The notes under the pieces: generated by a model | What the model was told of the DNA's origin: nothing | Seen by the model: only the letters and a program-made list of their open reading frames with translations | Database searches by the model: none | In this document: in pieces, positions 1 to 6,776 of the stretch | Layout of the letters: each line of letters starts with the position of its first letter | How positions within the stretch are numbered: position 1 is the first letter of the stretch | From: Eubacteriales bacterium | GTDB taxonomy: Bacteria > Bacillota_A > Clostridia > Lachnospirales > Lachnospiraceae | Direction: 5' to 3' | NCBI GenBank assembly: GCA_030527765.1 | Contig: JAUNAE010000142.1 | Location: forward strand, 1 to 8,117 | DNA length: 8,117 nucleotides | Translations under genes and position numbers: made by a program

Positions 1-788
1 GCAACGAATATCTGGAGAATAAAAAGTACGATGATGCAATCGAGGCGTATTCCCGAATTGAAGACGAGCAGCTTCGTAATAGGAAGATCAATGGTGCGAA
101 CTATGTCCATGGCATGAACTTGTATAATACGAAACAATACGATCTTGCAATAAAACAATTCAAAAAATGCGGGGAATATAGAGATGCTCCCGTTTATGTC
201 AAAAGGGAGGAACGGTATCAGCTTGCAATCAGTACCATGGAAAATCATCAGTTTGCGAAGGCTGCGGACATGTTTGTGGATTTGGAAGACTACAGAGCTT
301 CGGCTTCCTATCTGAAAGAGATGAAATCGAAGTGTTCTGAGTATGTAACCGATACAGGAGATGAAACAAGAGTCAGGGGATTCGGGGAAGATCTGGCAAA
401 AGAGGCCGCTGTCAAAGCGAATGAGGCACTTGGTAATACCTTGTGGACGATGACACTTTACAAGGATCTGGAAGAAATCACAGGTGAGTCAGATGGCCGC
501 TACGATGCTTCCAAAATTCATGATTACATCATTGAAAATCTGGATGGTCAGACAATGATGGGAATGATTGATCTGATGGCTTTAGGAGACACCAGTCGAT
601 ATACCAATGGGGAAGAGCTCGGTCATGGCAAGGAGGTATACACGGAAATCGGCAATGCCATGTGGAAAATTTCTCAGAAACTGAAAAAACATGATACCGT
701 GACGGACGATGAAATCCTTGATATCTATGAGAAAGAATTCAGGACATGTCTGGATCAAATGAGGGCATGGCTTGATGAATTAAAGTAA
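1..788 (+). CDS. TPR-like helical repeat protein, 5'-truncated by window edge
   Basis: The reading frame is open from base 3 to the TAA at 786-788, giving 261 visible residues; the true start lies left of the window. An internal ATG at 114 has no ribosome binding site and sits inside a repeat, so it is not the start. Visible residues 1-110 contain about three degenerate helix-turn-helix units recognisable by KKYDDAIEAYSRI, KQYDLAIKQFKKCGEYRDA and HQFAKAADMFVDLEDYRAS, the pattern of TPR/Sel1-like repeats common in Clostridia (an A-x-x-x-F-x-x-L-x-x-Y-x-D/A-S signature). Such repeats usually mediate protein-protein contact. Residues about 118-261 form a separate, charged, probably helical domain that I do not recognise; it ends in an acidic/basic helix (RAWLDELK). 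No membrane segment is visible. Related Clostridial proteins often carry an N-terminal zinc ribbon and a transmembrane helix, which could lie upstream. Function unknown. Confidence 0.8.
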   Translation, partial: NEYLENKKYDDAIEAYSRIEDEQLRNRKINGANYVHGMNLYNTKQYDLAIKQFKKCGEYRDAPVYVKREERYQLAISTMENHQFAKAADMFVDLEDYRASASYLKEMKSKCSEYVTDTGDETRVRGFGEDLAKEAAVKANEALGNTLWTMTLYKDLEEITGESDGRYDASKIHDYIIENLDGQTMMGMIDLMALGDTSRYTNGEELGHGKEVYTEIGNAMWKISQKLKKHDTVTDDEILDIYEKEFRTCLDQMRAWLDELK

Positions 789-889
789 GAAAATCTAAAT
801 GACAAAGGTATCTTGACCAACATCAGGGAGAGGCATTGGGCTCATGCCATTAAGAATTCAAAATGAAATTTTTATAAATATCAACTCTA

Positions 890-898
890 TGTTATAAA
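890..898 (+). promoter_or_regulatory. Candidate extended -10 promoter for the GH13 gene
   Basis: TG at 890-891 followed by one base and TATAAA at 893-898 forms an extended -10 element. The -35 region about 17 bp upstream is only a T-rich TTTTAT-like sequence. Transcription would start near 905, giving a short leader that contains the AAGGAG ribosome binding site at 915-920. Seen by eye only; the AT-rich surroundings make chance matches easy. Confidence 0.4.
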
Positions 899-931
899 AG
901 AGCCAACAATGAACAAGGAGAATTTTTATAT

Positions 932-2848
932 ATGTACAATAACTGGAAAAATAGTATTTACAGCGATGGAACACACACGTTTTTGTCCAATCCACAGCCA
1001 GAACTTCACGAGCGAGTGAAGGTAAGGGTGCGATTCTATAAAGAAAGTCCTGTGGAAGGTGTATTCCTGAAGCTTGTGCGTAACGGAGAGCAGCCGATCA
1101 TCTCAGCCGAAAAGGTATTGGAAGATGAGGTGTTTGTATATTATGAAGCTGCTTTTGAGATGAATCAGCCACGGGTTCAGTATGAGTTTATTCTGGCAGC
1201 AGAAGGTGTGCTTCTGTATTATAACCAGAAAGGCGTTTTTGCAAACTGTCAGGACCTGAAACACGATTTTGTTGTGATGACAGACTATCATCAGCCGGCA
1301 TGGGTGAAGGATTCTGTCTTTTATCAGATTTTTCCGGAGCGTTTCTGCAATGGAGATCCTTCTCTGGATGTGCAGGATGGAGAGTATCAGGTGGGAGGAT
1401 ATGATACCATTCATATCAAAGACTGGAATACACCGGCAGGTACGTATGACCAGGTACATTGTGCGGATTTCTACGGAGGAGATTTGATTGGCATTCGCAA
1501 AAAAATTCCATATCTGAAAAAACTCGGAGTGACGGCAGTCTATCTGAATCCGATCTTTCTGGCTCCTTCGGTGCATAAATATGACTGCATCGATTATCTT
1601 CATGTAGATCCCCATTTTGGAGGGGATGAGGCTCTTGCTGAACTGTCCAAAGCTCTTCATGAGAACGATATGAAGCTGATTCTGGATATCTCCATCAACC
1701 ATACAGGAACCGCCCATCGCTGGTTCAATATGGACCGGCTGTTCTTTGATTCCTCGGTAGGTGCATACCATAATCCGGATTCAAAAGAGCGTGAATATTA
1801 CATGATTCATGAGGATGGAACATATGAATGCTGGGATGATGTTCCGGAACTTCCGAAGTTGGATTACACGTCGGATGAATTGCGGGAAGCGGTATATCGC
1901 GGTGAGGATTCCGTCCTGAAAAAATGGCTGAAAGAACCGTATTCTATTGATGGATGGAGATTTGATGTTGCGGATTGCTTTGCAAATTACAATGAGCATC
2001 AGCTTGCAAAAGAGGTGTGGCCGGAGGTTCGAAGAAGCATTCGTGAGGTGAATCCGGAAGCATTTGTTTTGGCGGAGCACTGGGATGACTGTACGGATTT
2101 TCTTCAGGGAGATTCCTGGGATGCATCCATGAACTATTATGGATTCGGACGTGTAATTCGTCAGTTCTATGGGGCACCGGATCCGTTTCTGGAACGAAAT
2201 CCGGCGCTCTGGCCTCTGTCCTGTAATCTGACAGCGGAGGGATTTCGAGACAGGGTTCAGGAATATCTTTCAAGAATTCCGTTTGCCCTGTGGCAGAACC
2301 AGTATAATCTGTTTGACAGTCACGACATCGGTCGATTCCATATTTATCCGGGGATGAATGAGCGGAAATACAAAGGGGCTGTCATGGCTATGATTACCAT
2401 GATCGGAATCCCGTCTATCTATTACGGAGATGAAGCCGGCATCGGAGGAGCCGTTGGATTCTTTGAGGGAGGACGTTACCCAATGCCATGGGACAGCGGA
2501 TTTGAAGAGAGTGCTGTATTTGCCCTTCATCAGAATTTGATTCGAATTCGAAAAGAGCATAAGGTATTTTCCCGGGGAAGTTTCCGATTCCTGTATGCCG
2601 AAGGACAGGTTCTTGCTTTTGCCCGCTTTGACGAGAAAGAATGTTTCCTGACAATCATTTCCTCTGAAAAAGACGAGAAAGAGATCCTTCTGGATCTTCG
2701 CTCGATCGGTATTTCAAAAGTTTCAAAGATCCGGGAAATGCTGGGGGAAAATGTATGCTGGGAGGCGGAAGAAAACGGCATTCTTCGAATTATGGTGCCG
2801 GCAGAAGGGTCTTATCTGCTTTCTGTACTGAATGGTCCGATTGCCTGA
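932..2848 (+). CDS. GH13 alpha-glucan hydrolase (neopullulanase/cyclomaltodextrinase-like), cytoplasmic
   Basis: This 638-residue protein is predicted to hydrolyse alpha-1,4 (possibly also alpha-1,6) glucosidic bonds in maltodextrins, cyclodextrins or pullulan fragments in the cytoplasm. There is no signal peptide. Residues about 1-115 are a beta-rich CBM34-like N domain. The catalytic barrel opens with SVFYQIFPERFCNGDPS (128-144), a hallmark of neopullulanase/cyclomaltodextrinase-type GH13 enzymes. Conserved regions are visible: region I DISINH (252-257), region II GWRFDVAD with nucleophile D345, region III VLAEHWD with acid/base E382, and region IV FDSHD with transition-state stabiliser D465. 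LPKLDY (307-312) fits the extra MPKL block. GIPSIYYGDEAG (492-503) and PMPWD (517-521) close the barrel, and a small beta domain ends the protein. All three catalytic carboxylates are present. The start is supported by AAGGAG at 915-920. The next gene follows after 50 bp. Exact substrate and GH13 subfamily (20 or 39 type) cannot be settled by reading. Confidence 0.93.
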   Translation: MYNNWKNSIYSDGTHTFLSNPQPELHERVKVRVRFYKESPVEGVFLKLVRNGEQPIISAEKVLEDEVFVYYEAAFEMNQPRVQYEFILAAEGVLLYYNQKGVFANCQDLKHDFVVMTDYHQPAWVKDSVFYQIFPERFCNGDPSLDVQDGEYQVGGYDTIHIKDWNTPAGTYDQVHCADFYGGDLIGIRKKIPYLKKLGVTAVYLNPIFLAPSVHKYDCIDYLHVDPHFGGDEALAELSKALHENDMKLILDISINHTGTAHRWFNMDRLFFDSSVGAYHNPDSKEREYYMIHEDGTYECWDDVPELPKLDYTSDELREAVYRGEDSVLKKWLKEPYSIDGWRFDVADCFANYNEHQLAKEVWPEVRRSIREVNPEAFVLAEHWDDCTDFLQGDSWDASMNYYGFGRVIRQFYGAPDPFLERNPALWPLSCNLTAEGFRDRVQEYLSRIPFALWQNQYNLFDSHDIGRFHIYPGMNERKYKGAVMAMITMIGIPSIYYGDEAGIGGAVGFFEGGRYPMPWDSGFEESAVFALHQNLIRIRKEHKVFSRGSFRFLYAEGQVLAFARFDEKECFLTIISSEKDEKEILLDLRSIGISKVSKIREMLGENVCWEAEENGILRIMVPAEGSYLLSVLNGPIA

Positions 2849-2898
2849 GATGAAAGTTCGAGAACTATAAATGAATACTTACCAGAGAGGTCGCAGGA

Positions 2899-3660
2899 AT
2901 GAAAAGAATAAAACAAATACTCATGTGTGCAGGTCTGGCCGCTGTGATGATAACGTCAGTACTCCTTCCGGTTCATGCAGAAAATACCGTACCACAAGAG
3001 AAGCCGTCCTGGGAAGGGGTATACTATCACGATGATGGAAATCAAGGAGAGTATTACTTTCTTAAGGAAGTGAATGGAAACAGTATCTCGGGTGCAGAAA
3101 TTGCAATAAATATTACAGGTGAATTTTATGATGTCTATTCATTGAATTGGACAATTGACAGTGCCGTGGATATGAAAGCATCCTCTCATTGGCAGTCCGG
3201 CAGATACACTCATTATCAGCGGTTGGAGGATCGGATTCTGGAGGATGAATCTGAGTATCGAATGGGTGAAAATCAGAAAGAATATTTGTATATCTGTTCG
3301 ATTGAGGAAGCACCACAGAAGATTTCCCATCCAAATTTAAACGAAGCACTGATTCTTCTGGATAACACAGCCGGGGCAGCATCAGTTGGAACAGCAACTG
3401 CACCATTCTATGGGATCTGGTGTACAGCATCACATGACAAGGCAGATTGTGACCGAACGGCAGCTGATCTGAATGGAAAAGGATTTCCGGCAAATGTGTA
3501 CGAGACAACGGATTGGAGTAATCTGAATCCGGTACACTGGTATGTTGTTTCTGCCGGAGAGTACGGAAGTGAAGCACAAGCAGCAGGGTGTCTTGCAGGT
3601 GTACAGGGCGCCGGATATGGAGACGCCTACGTGAAATATACAGGGGAATATCAGAAGTAA
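2899..3660 (+). CDS. Secreted SPOR-domain protein
   Basis: This 253-residue protein has a clear Sec signal peptide: MKRIKQ, a hydrophobic core to about residue 24, and a V-H-A cleavage site after residue 27. The cysteine at residue 10 does not fit a lipobox, so a soluble secreted form is more likely than a lipoprotein. Residues about 35-155 form a domain I cannot assign, starting with SWEGVYYHDDG and rich in beta-type segments and aromatics. Residues about 169-248 resemble a SPOR domain (PFYGIWCTAS, LNGKGFPANVY, WYVVSAGEYGS, GAGYGDAYVKYTG). SPOR domains in other bacteria bind peptidoglycan glycan strands stripped of stem peptides, so a cell-wall role is inferred. The start is preceded by GAGAGG at 2885-2890. 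It probably shares a transcript with the GH13 gene: 50 bp gap, no terminator seen. A TATAAA at 2866-2871 with TTGCCT 19 bp upstream is a weak possible internal promoter. Confidence 0.85.
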   Translation: MKRIKQILMCAGLAAVMITSVLLPVHAENTVPQEKPSWEGVYYHDDGNQGEYYFLKEVNGNSISGAEIAINITGEFYDVYSLNWTIDSAVDMKASSHWQSGRYTHYQRLEDRILEDESEYRMGENQKEYLYICSIEEAPQKISHPNLNEALILLDNTAGAASVGTATAPFYGIWCTASHDKADCDRTAADLNGKGFPANVYETTDWSNLNPVHWYVVSAGEYGSEAQAAGCLAGVQGAGYGDAYVKYTGEYQK

Positions 3661-3687
3661 AATCAGAAATGAGATCGAATAAAGAAA

Positions 3688-3714
3688 ACGCGCATCTTGT
3701 CAAAGGATGCGCGT
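3688..3714 (+). terminator. GC-rich hairpin, probable terminator after the SPOR gene
   Basis: ACGCGCATC (3688-3696) pairs perfectly with GATGCGCGT (3706-3714) around a 9-base loop. The stem can extend by two pairs into the loop. The downstream T tract is short (AATTTC), while the upstream side is A-rich, so it may also stop minus-strand transcription. It lies 27 bp after the SPOR gene stop and before the rarA ribosome binding site. Confidence 0.6.
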
Positions 3715-3758
3715 AATTTCGGTATTGAGATATATTTTTCCACAGGAGGTATTAAGGA

Positions 3759-5075
3759 ATGGAACAGATGACGCTGTTTGATAATGTGATACCACAGCCG
3801 CTTGCTGCAAAAATGCGTCCTCAGAAATTAGAAGACTATGTTGGTCAAAAACATTTGCTCGGTGAAGGAAAGGTACTTCGCAAACTCATCGAGAATGATC
3901 AGATTTCCTCTATGATTTTTTGGGGACCTCCGGGTGTGGGAAAGACGACGTTGGCAAAAATTATAGCCAATCGAACAAAAGCGGAATTTGTTGAATTTTC
4001 TGCAGTGACGAGTGGGATTAAGGAAATCAAGGAGATTATGAAGCAGGCAGAACAGAGCAGACGATATGGACAGCGTACTGTTTTGTTTGTAGATGAGATT
4101 CACCGATTTAACAAGGCTCAGCAGGACGCATTCCTGCCTTTTGTGGAGAAAGGAAGCATTGTCCTGATCGGCGCAACTACAGAAAATCCTTCTTTTGAGA
4201 TCAATGGGGCTTTGCTGTCAAGATGTAAAGTTTTCGTATTACGGGGGTTAAAAGAAGAGGAAATTAAAGAACTTCTGATTCGATGTATCAAAGATCCAAG
4301 AGGATTTGGAAATGTAAATCTTAAGATTGATGAGGAAGTAGTGGAACAGATTGCGGCATTTTCGGATGGGGATGCAAGGACTGCGCTATCTACATTGGAA
4401 ATGGTGGAAATCAATGGAGATATCCAATCAGATGGGAGTGTCGTTGTTACAAAAGAAACGTTTGAGCGGTGTACCATGAAGAAGTCTCTTCTCTACGACA
4501 AGAAGGGGGAGGGGCACTATAATATTATCTCCGCGCTTCATAAATCTATGAGAAATTCAGATCCGGATGCTGCAGTATACTGGCTTGCCAGAATGCTGGA
4601 ATCCGGAGAAGATCCACTTTATGTTGCCAGAAGAATAATAAGATTTGCCAGTGAAGATGTGGGGCTGGCAGATCCAAAGGCACTTGAAATTGCCGTAGCG
4701 GCATATCAGGCGTGTCATTTTATCGGGATGCCGGAATGTACGGTGCATTTGACGCAAGCGGCCGTATATATGGCACTTGCGCCAAAATCAAATTCATTAT
4801 ATGTGGCATATGAGATGGCGAAGAGGGACGCAGTGGAGCACATTGCGGAGCCCGTGCCGTTACATCTGCGAAATGCAGTAACCGGTCTCATGAAAGAATT
4901 GGAGTACGGAAAAGGTTATCAGTATGCCCATGACACCGTAGATAAAGTTACAAATATGACATGTTTGCCGGACTCTCTGCTGGGGAAAAAATATTATGCT
5001 CCAACCTTGCAGGGAGAAGAGGCTGTACTAAGAGCAAGATTACAGGAAATCGAAAGACTGAAAGAGCAAAAATAA
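3759..5075 (+). CDS. rarA: Replication-associated recombination protein A, AAA+ ATPase (RarA/MgsA/WRNIP1 family)
   Basis: RarA is a clamp-loader-like AAA+ ATPase that acts at stalled replication forks and is the bacterial relative of eukaryotic Mgs1/WRNIP1. The 438-residue length is normal for the family. Visible motifs: Walker A GPPGVGKTT (56-64), Walker B VLFVDEIH (108-115), sensor 1 in LIGATTENPS (N143), a candidate arginine finger in LLSRCK (R155), and sensor 2 in GDARTAL (R207). The C-terminal half holds the family's lid and oligomerisation region: DPLYVARRIIRFASEDVGLADP (about 285-306, normally diagnostic of RarA), APKSNS (341-346) and KKYYAP near the end. The N-terminus MEQMTLFD is followed by PLAAKMRP, as in known RarA proteins. 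The start has a near-perfect AGGAGGT at 3744-3750, 8 bases before the ATG. It converges on the mutarotase gene with a 12-bp gap. No clear dedicated promoter was found; a TATATT at 3731-3736 lacks a -35 partner. Confidence 0.97.
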   Translation: MEQMTLFDNVIPQPLAAKMRPQKLEDYVGQKHLLGEGKVLRKLIENDQISSMIFWGPPGVGKTTLAKIIANRTKAEFVEFSAVTSGIKEIKEIMKQAEQSRRYGQRTVLFVDEIHRFNKAQQDAFLPFVEKGSIVLIGATTENPSFEINGALLSRCKVFVLRGLKEEEIKELLIRCIKDPRGFGNVNLKIDEEVVEQIAAFSDGDARTALSTLEMVEINGDIQSDGSVVVTKETFERCTMKKSLLYDKKGEGHYNIISALHKSMRNSDPDAAVYWLARMLESGEDPLYVARRIIRFASEDVGLADPKALEIAVAAYQACHFIGMPECTVHLTQAAVYMALAPKSNSLYVAYEMAKRDAVEHIAEPVPLHLRNAVTGLMKELEYGKGYQYAHDTVDKVTNMTCLPDSLLGKKYYAPTLQGEEAVLRARLQEIERLKEQK

Positions 5076-5077
5076 TC

Positions 5078-5106
5078 TTCTTTCCGGTCAGCATGGACGG
5101 AAGGAG
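5078..5106 (-). terminator. Weak hairpin between convergent rarA and mutarotase genes
   Basis: TTCCG (5082-5086) pairs with CGGAA (5098-5102), with two further pairs inside after a bulge and two to four outside depending on strand. On the minus strand the hairpin is followed by a T-rich stretch (ATTATTTTTG, complement of about 5067-5076), which suits termination of the mutarotase transcript and overlaps its stop codon. The plus-strand side has no T tract. A modest structure, called with low confidence. Confidence 0.35.
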
Positions 5107-5894
5107 AATGGATAGTCTCTCTTTGTTCCGGCGGCAAGGGTCTGCACATAAGTTTTTTCGGAAAGATTCATGCAGACATTGGTCTGCTCCGGTGCTCCGT
5201 TGCACCATGGTTCCAGACAGAGGAAGGGGGCATTCTTGTTGATTGGAGTCCAGAAAGCAACCGTGTCATATCCCGGGAAGTCGAACTGGAGACCTTTTCC
5301 GGACGTTTTGTGAAGAAGTTTCACAGACCGTGTGGTAAAGTGCTCATAGAGGATGGCGTCATTGTCAAACAGATGGTACTGAAGCGGTAGGTCTTCCTTG
5401 TCTGCATCTTCAAAGTGAAGAATATAGTCGGTAAATTCGGCACCGTCTTCCATTGGGCAGAAGAACGCCGGATGACCGCCGATCAGGAACGGCATATTCT
5501 CTGTTCCTTCGTTTTCGACACCGTATGTAATTTCAAGAGCAGATCCATTCAGACGGAACGTAACCGTGAATACGAACTCGAATGGATAGACAGAACGGGT
5601 AAATTCGTTTGTGCGTGTTGCAAGAATGACATAGTCCTCCCCTTGCTTGGCAACTTCAAAATCGGCATCCTTCACAAATCCATGTCTTGGAAGGGCGTAA
5701 GGGGTACCGTTGATCAGAACTGCCTCATTAGTTGCACCAATCCATGGGAAAAGAACCGGAGAGGTTTTTGCCCAGTAAGCAGGATCTTTCTGCCACATGT
5801 ATTCTTTGCCATTGGAATCTTTGTAGGAAAGCAGTTCTGCCCCGAGAATCTGACAGATAACAGTTGCGAAATCGTTTTTGATTGTGATATTCAT
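5088..5894 (-). CDS. Aldose 1-epimerase (mutarotase) family protein, LacX-like
   Basis: Mutarotases interconvert alpha and beta anomers of aldoses such as glucose or galactose in the cytoplasm. The protein is 268 residues from the ATG at 5894-5892, chosen because the minus strand reads GGAGGT (complement of 5900-5905) about 5 bases upstream; an in-frame ATG 27 bases further out (5921) has no such site and would precede that ribosome binding site. Family blocks visible: SPVLFPWIG (45-53), LPRHGF with H71, GGHPAFF with H141, and CLEPWCNG with E228, matching the conserved histidines and glutamate expected for acid/base catalysis in this fold. The short length and these blocks match the LacX-type subgroup of the galM family better than classical GalM of about 340 residues; the physiological sugar is uncertain, and a hexose-phosphate mutarotase is possible. 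It has its own strong promoter, is divergent from the cysteine hydrolase gene and convergent with rarA. Confidence 0.92.
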   Translation of the reverse strand: MNITIKNDFATVICQILGAELLSYKDSNGKEYMWQKDPAYWAKTSPVLFPWIGATNEAVLINGTPYALPRHGFVKDADFEVAKQGEDYVILATRTNEFTRSVYPFEFVFTVTFRLNGSALEITYGVENEGTENMPFLIGGHPAFFCPMEDGAEFTDYILHFEDADKEDLPLQYHLFDNDAILYEHFTTRSVKLLHKTSGKGLQFDFPGYDTVAFWTPINKNAPFLCLEPWCNGAPEQTNVCMNLSEKTYVQTLAAGTKRDYPFSFRPC

Positions 5895-5936
5895 TTGAAA
5901 CCTCCATATATTTTCCAGCATGATACTTTACAAAAA

Positions 5937-5965
5937 ATTATATCGTGTGAAGGAACAAAATTCAA
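5937..5965 (-). promoter_or_regulatory. Sigma-A-type promoter for the mutarotase gene
   Basis: Reading the minus strand, TTGAAT (5965-5960) is followed after exactly 17 bp by a perfect TATAAT (5942-5937). Transcription would start near 5930, giving a leader of about 36 bases containing the GGAGGT ribosome binding site. This is the best-formed promoter in the window. Confidence 0.7.
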
Positions 5966-6011
5966 CCGAATCAAGCAAGCAGCGGAAGAGGATTGTGAGA
6001 CTCTGATTGAC

Positions 6012-6040
6012 TTGAATTCAGCGGGCAGGAGGAGTATGAT
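6012..6040 (+). promoter_or_regulatory. Sigma-A-type promoter for the cysteine hydrolase gene
   Basis: TTGAAT (6012-6017), 17 bp, then TATGAT (6035-6040). Transcription would start near 6047, giving a leader of about 66 bases. The leader contains a short direct repeat, CAGCCGGA at 6063-6070 and 6075-6082, whose meaning is unknown. The -35 hexamer is identical to that of the divergent mutarotase promoter. Confidence 0.6.
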
Positions 6041-6112
6041 TTATGTAACTTCAAGTAGAACACAGCCGGAATGGCAGCCGGAGAATGCGGGCATAAGCAA
6101 GGAGGTTTCGCA

Positions 6113-6631
6113 ATGAAGAAAGTTTTATTAGTCATTGACATGCAGAATGATTTCGTAACAGACGCACTGGCTTCTGCAGAGGCACAGGCGATCGTACAGA
6201 AAGTGGTACAGAAGGTTGAAGAGGCACAGAAGGATTCCGAGACTGAGATCTTCTTTACCAAAGATACTCATACGCCGGATTATATGAACACAAATGAAGG
6301 CAAACATCTTCCGGTACCACATTGTATCCGGGAGACAAAAGGTTGGATGCTGATTCCGGAACTGGAGAAATTCCAAGAGGATGCCACGGTAATTGAGAAG
6401 CCGACATTCGGCTTTAAGGATTGGAAGAAGGTACTTCCAGAGGATACGGAGGATATTACACTGATCGGTGTCTGCACAGATATTTGTGTTGTATCCAATG
6501 CATTGATTCTGAAAGCTTTGTATCCGGAAGTGGATGTTCACGTGGACACTGCATGTTGTGCAGGTGTGACTCCGGCAGCACATCTGGCAGCCATTGAGAC
6601 GATGAAATCCTGTCAGGTAGACTGCTGCTAA
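6113..6631 (+). CDS. Isochorismatase-superfamily cysteine hydrolase, nicotinamidase-like
   Basis: The 172-residue protein belongs to the cysteine hydrolase fold of nicotinamidases and isochorismatases. The start at 6113 is preceded by AAGGAGG at 6099-6105; an in-frame ATG at 6071 would add 14 unlikely residues and lie before that site. The catalytic triad is visible: D9 in VIDMQNDF, K97 in IEKPTFG, C125 in GVCTDICVVSNAL. A probable metal site is formed by D51 and H53 (KDTHTPDY), E62 and H70 (VPHC), the arrangement known in nicotinamidases of the PncA type. That favours nicotinamide to nicotinate conversion in NAD salvage, but other amidases share these residues, so no gene symbol is given. 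The C-terminus is unusual in being cysteine-rich (SCQVDCC). Monocistronic: own promoter upstream, strong terminator downstream. Confidence 0.9.
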   Translation: MKKVLLVIDMQNDFVTDALASAEAQAIVQKVVQKVEEAQKDSETEIFFTKDTHTPDYMNTNEGKHLPVPHCIRETKGWMLIPELEKFQEDATVIEKPTFGFKDWKKVLPEDTEDITLIGVCTDICVVSNALILKALYPEVDVHVDTACCAGVTPAAHLAAIETMKSCQVDCC

Positions 6632-6650
6632 TCGAAATATCATTCAGACA

Positions 6651-6690
6651 AATGCCCATGAAGGAATGTTCCTTTGTGGGCATTATTTGT
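6651..6690 (+). terminator. Strong intrinsic terminator after the cysteine hydrolase gene
   Basis: Bases 6651-6666 pair with 6669-6684 as a continuous stem of up to 16 pairs (two G-T wobbles), with core ATGCCCA/TGGGCAT, followed by the T-rich ATTTGTTATTG. It starts 20 bp after the stop codon. Confidence 0.85.
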
Positions 6691-6734
6691 TATTGTAAAA
6701 ATCTCTCAGAAAATATTGTATGTGGAAATTGAAA

Positions 6735-6758
6735 ATACAGTTAATAAATTTTCTGTAT
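6735..6758 (+). promoter_or_regulatory. Imperfect palindrome upstream of the corA-type promoter (candidate operator)
   Basis: ATACAG (6735-6740) and CTGTAT (6753-6758) are perfect inverted repeats. AAT and ATT inside them are also symmetric, so 9 of 12 positions per half match. The centre lies about 45 bases before the predicted transcription start and the right half overlaps the expected -35 region, a position suited to a dimeric regulator. No specific regulator is recognised. Confidence 0.35.
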
Positions 6759-6776
6759 GCAAACGATACCATCTTA

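Noticed and set aside
832..848. GGCAT/ATGCC inverted repeat after the left-edge gene, considered as a terminator.
   Set aside because: Only a 5-bp stem with a 7-base loop and no following T tract; too weak to call.
1103..1771. A 222-codon open frame on the minus strand inside the GH13 gene.
   Set aside because: The plus-strand frame has all GH13 catalytic motifs; the reverse frame has no recognisable domain and is a shadow of its codon usage.
2899..2930. Cysteine at residue 10 of the SPOR protein, considered as a lipobox.
   Set aside because: It lies before the hydrophobic core and the preceding residues (ILM) do not fit L-x-(A/G/S)-C; the V-H-A signal peptidase I site fits better.
4067..4075. 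A stretch of about 14 bases (CGATATGGACAGCG) shared by rarA (about 4062) and the corA-type gene (about 7349).
   Set aside because: Both encode RYGQR with the same preferred codons in unrelated proteins; a chance match, not a repeat element.
5920..6006. A 28-codon plus-strand frame starting ATG ATA CTT in the divergent region.
   Set aside because: No ribosome binding site, and it overlaps the mutarotase promoter on the other strand; composition is not protein-like.
6036..6116. A 26-codon reading frame with AGGAGGAG just upstream, ending in an ATGA overlap with the hydrolase start, resembling a coupled leader peptide.
   Set aside because: Its ATG falls inside the predicted TATGAT -10 box, so it would not be on the main transcript. 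The AGGAGG-to-ATG spacing is only about 3 bases. It also reads straight through the hydrolase ribosome binding site.
5415..6116. A 233-codon plus-strand open frame across the mutarotase gene.
   Set aside because: It is antisense to a gene with clear family motifs, runs through both promoters of the divergent region, and has no ribosome binding site at its start.
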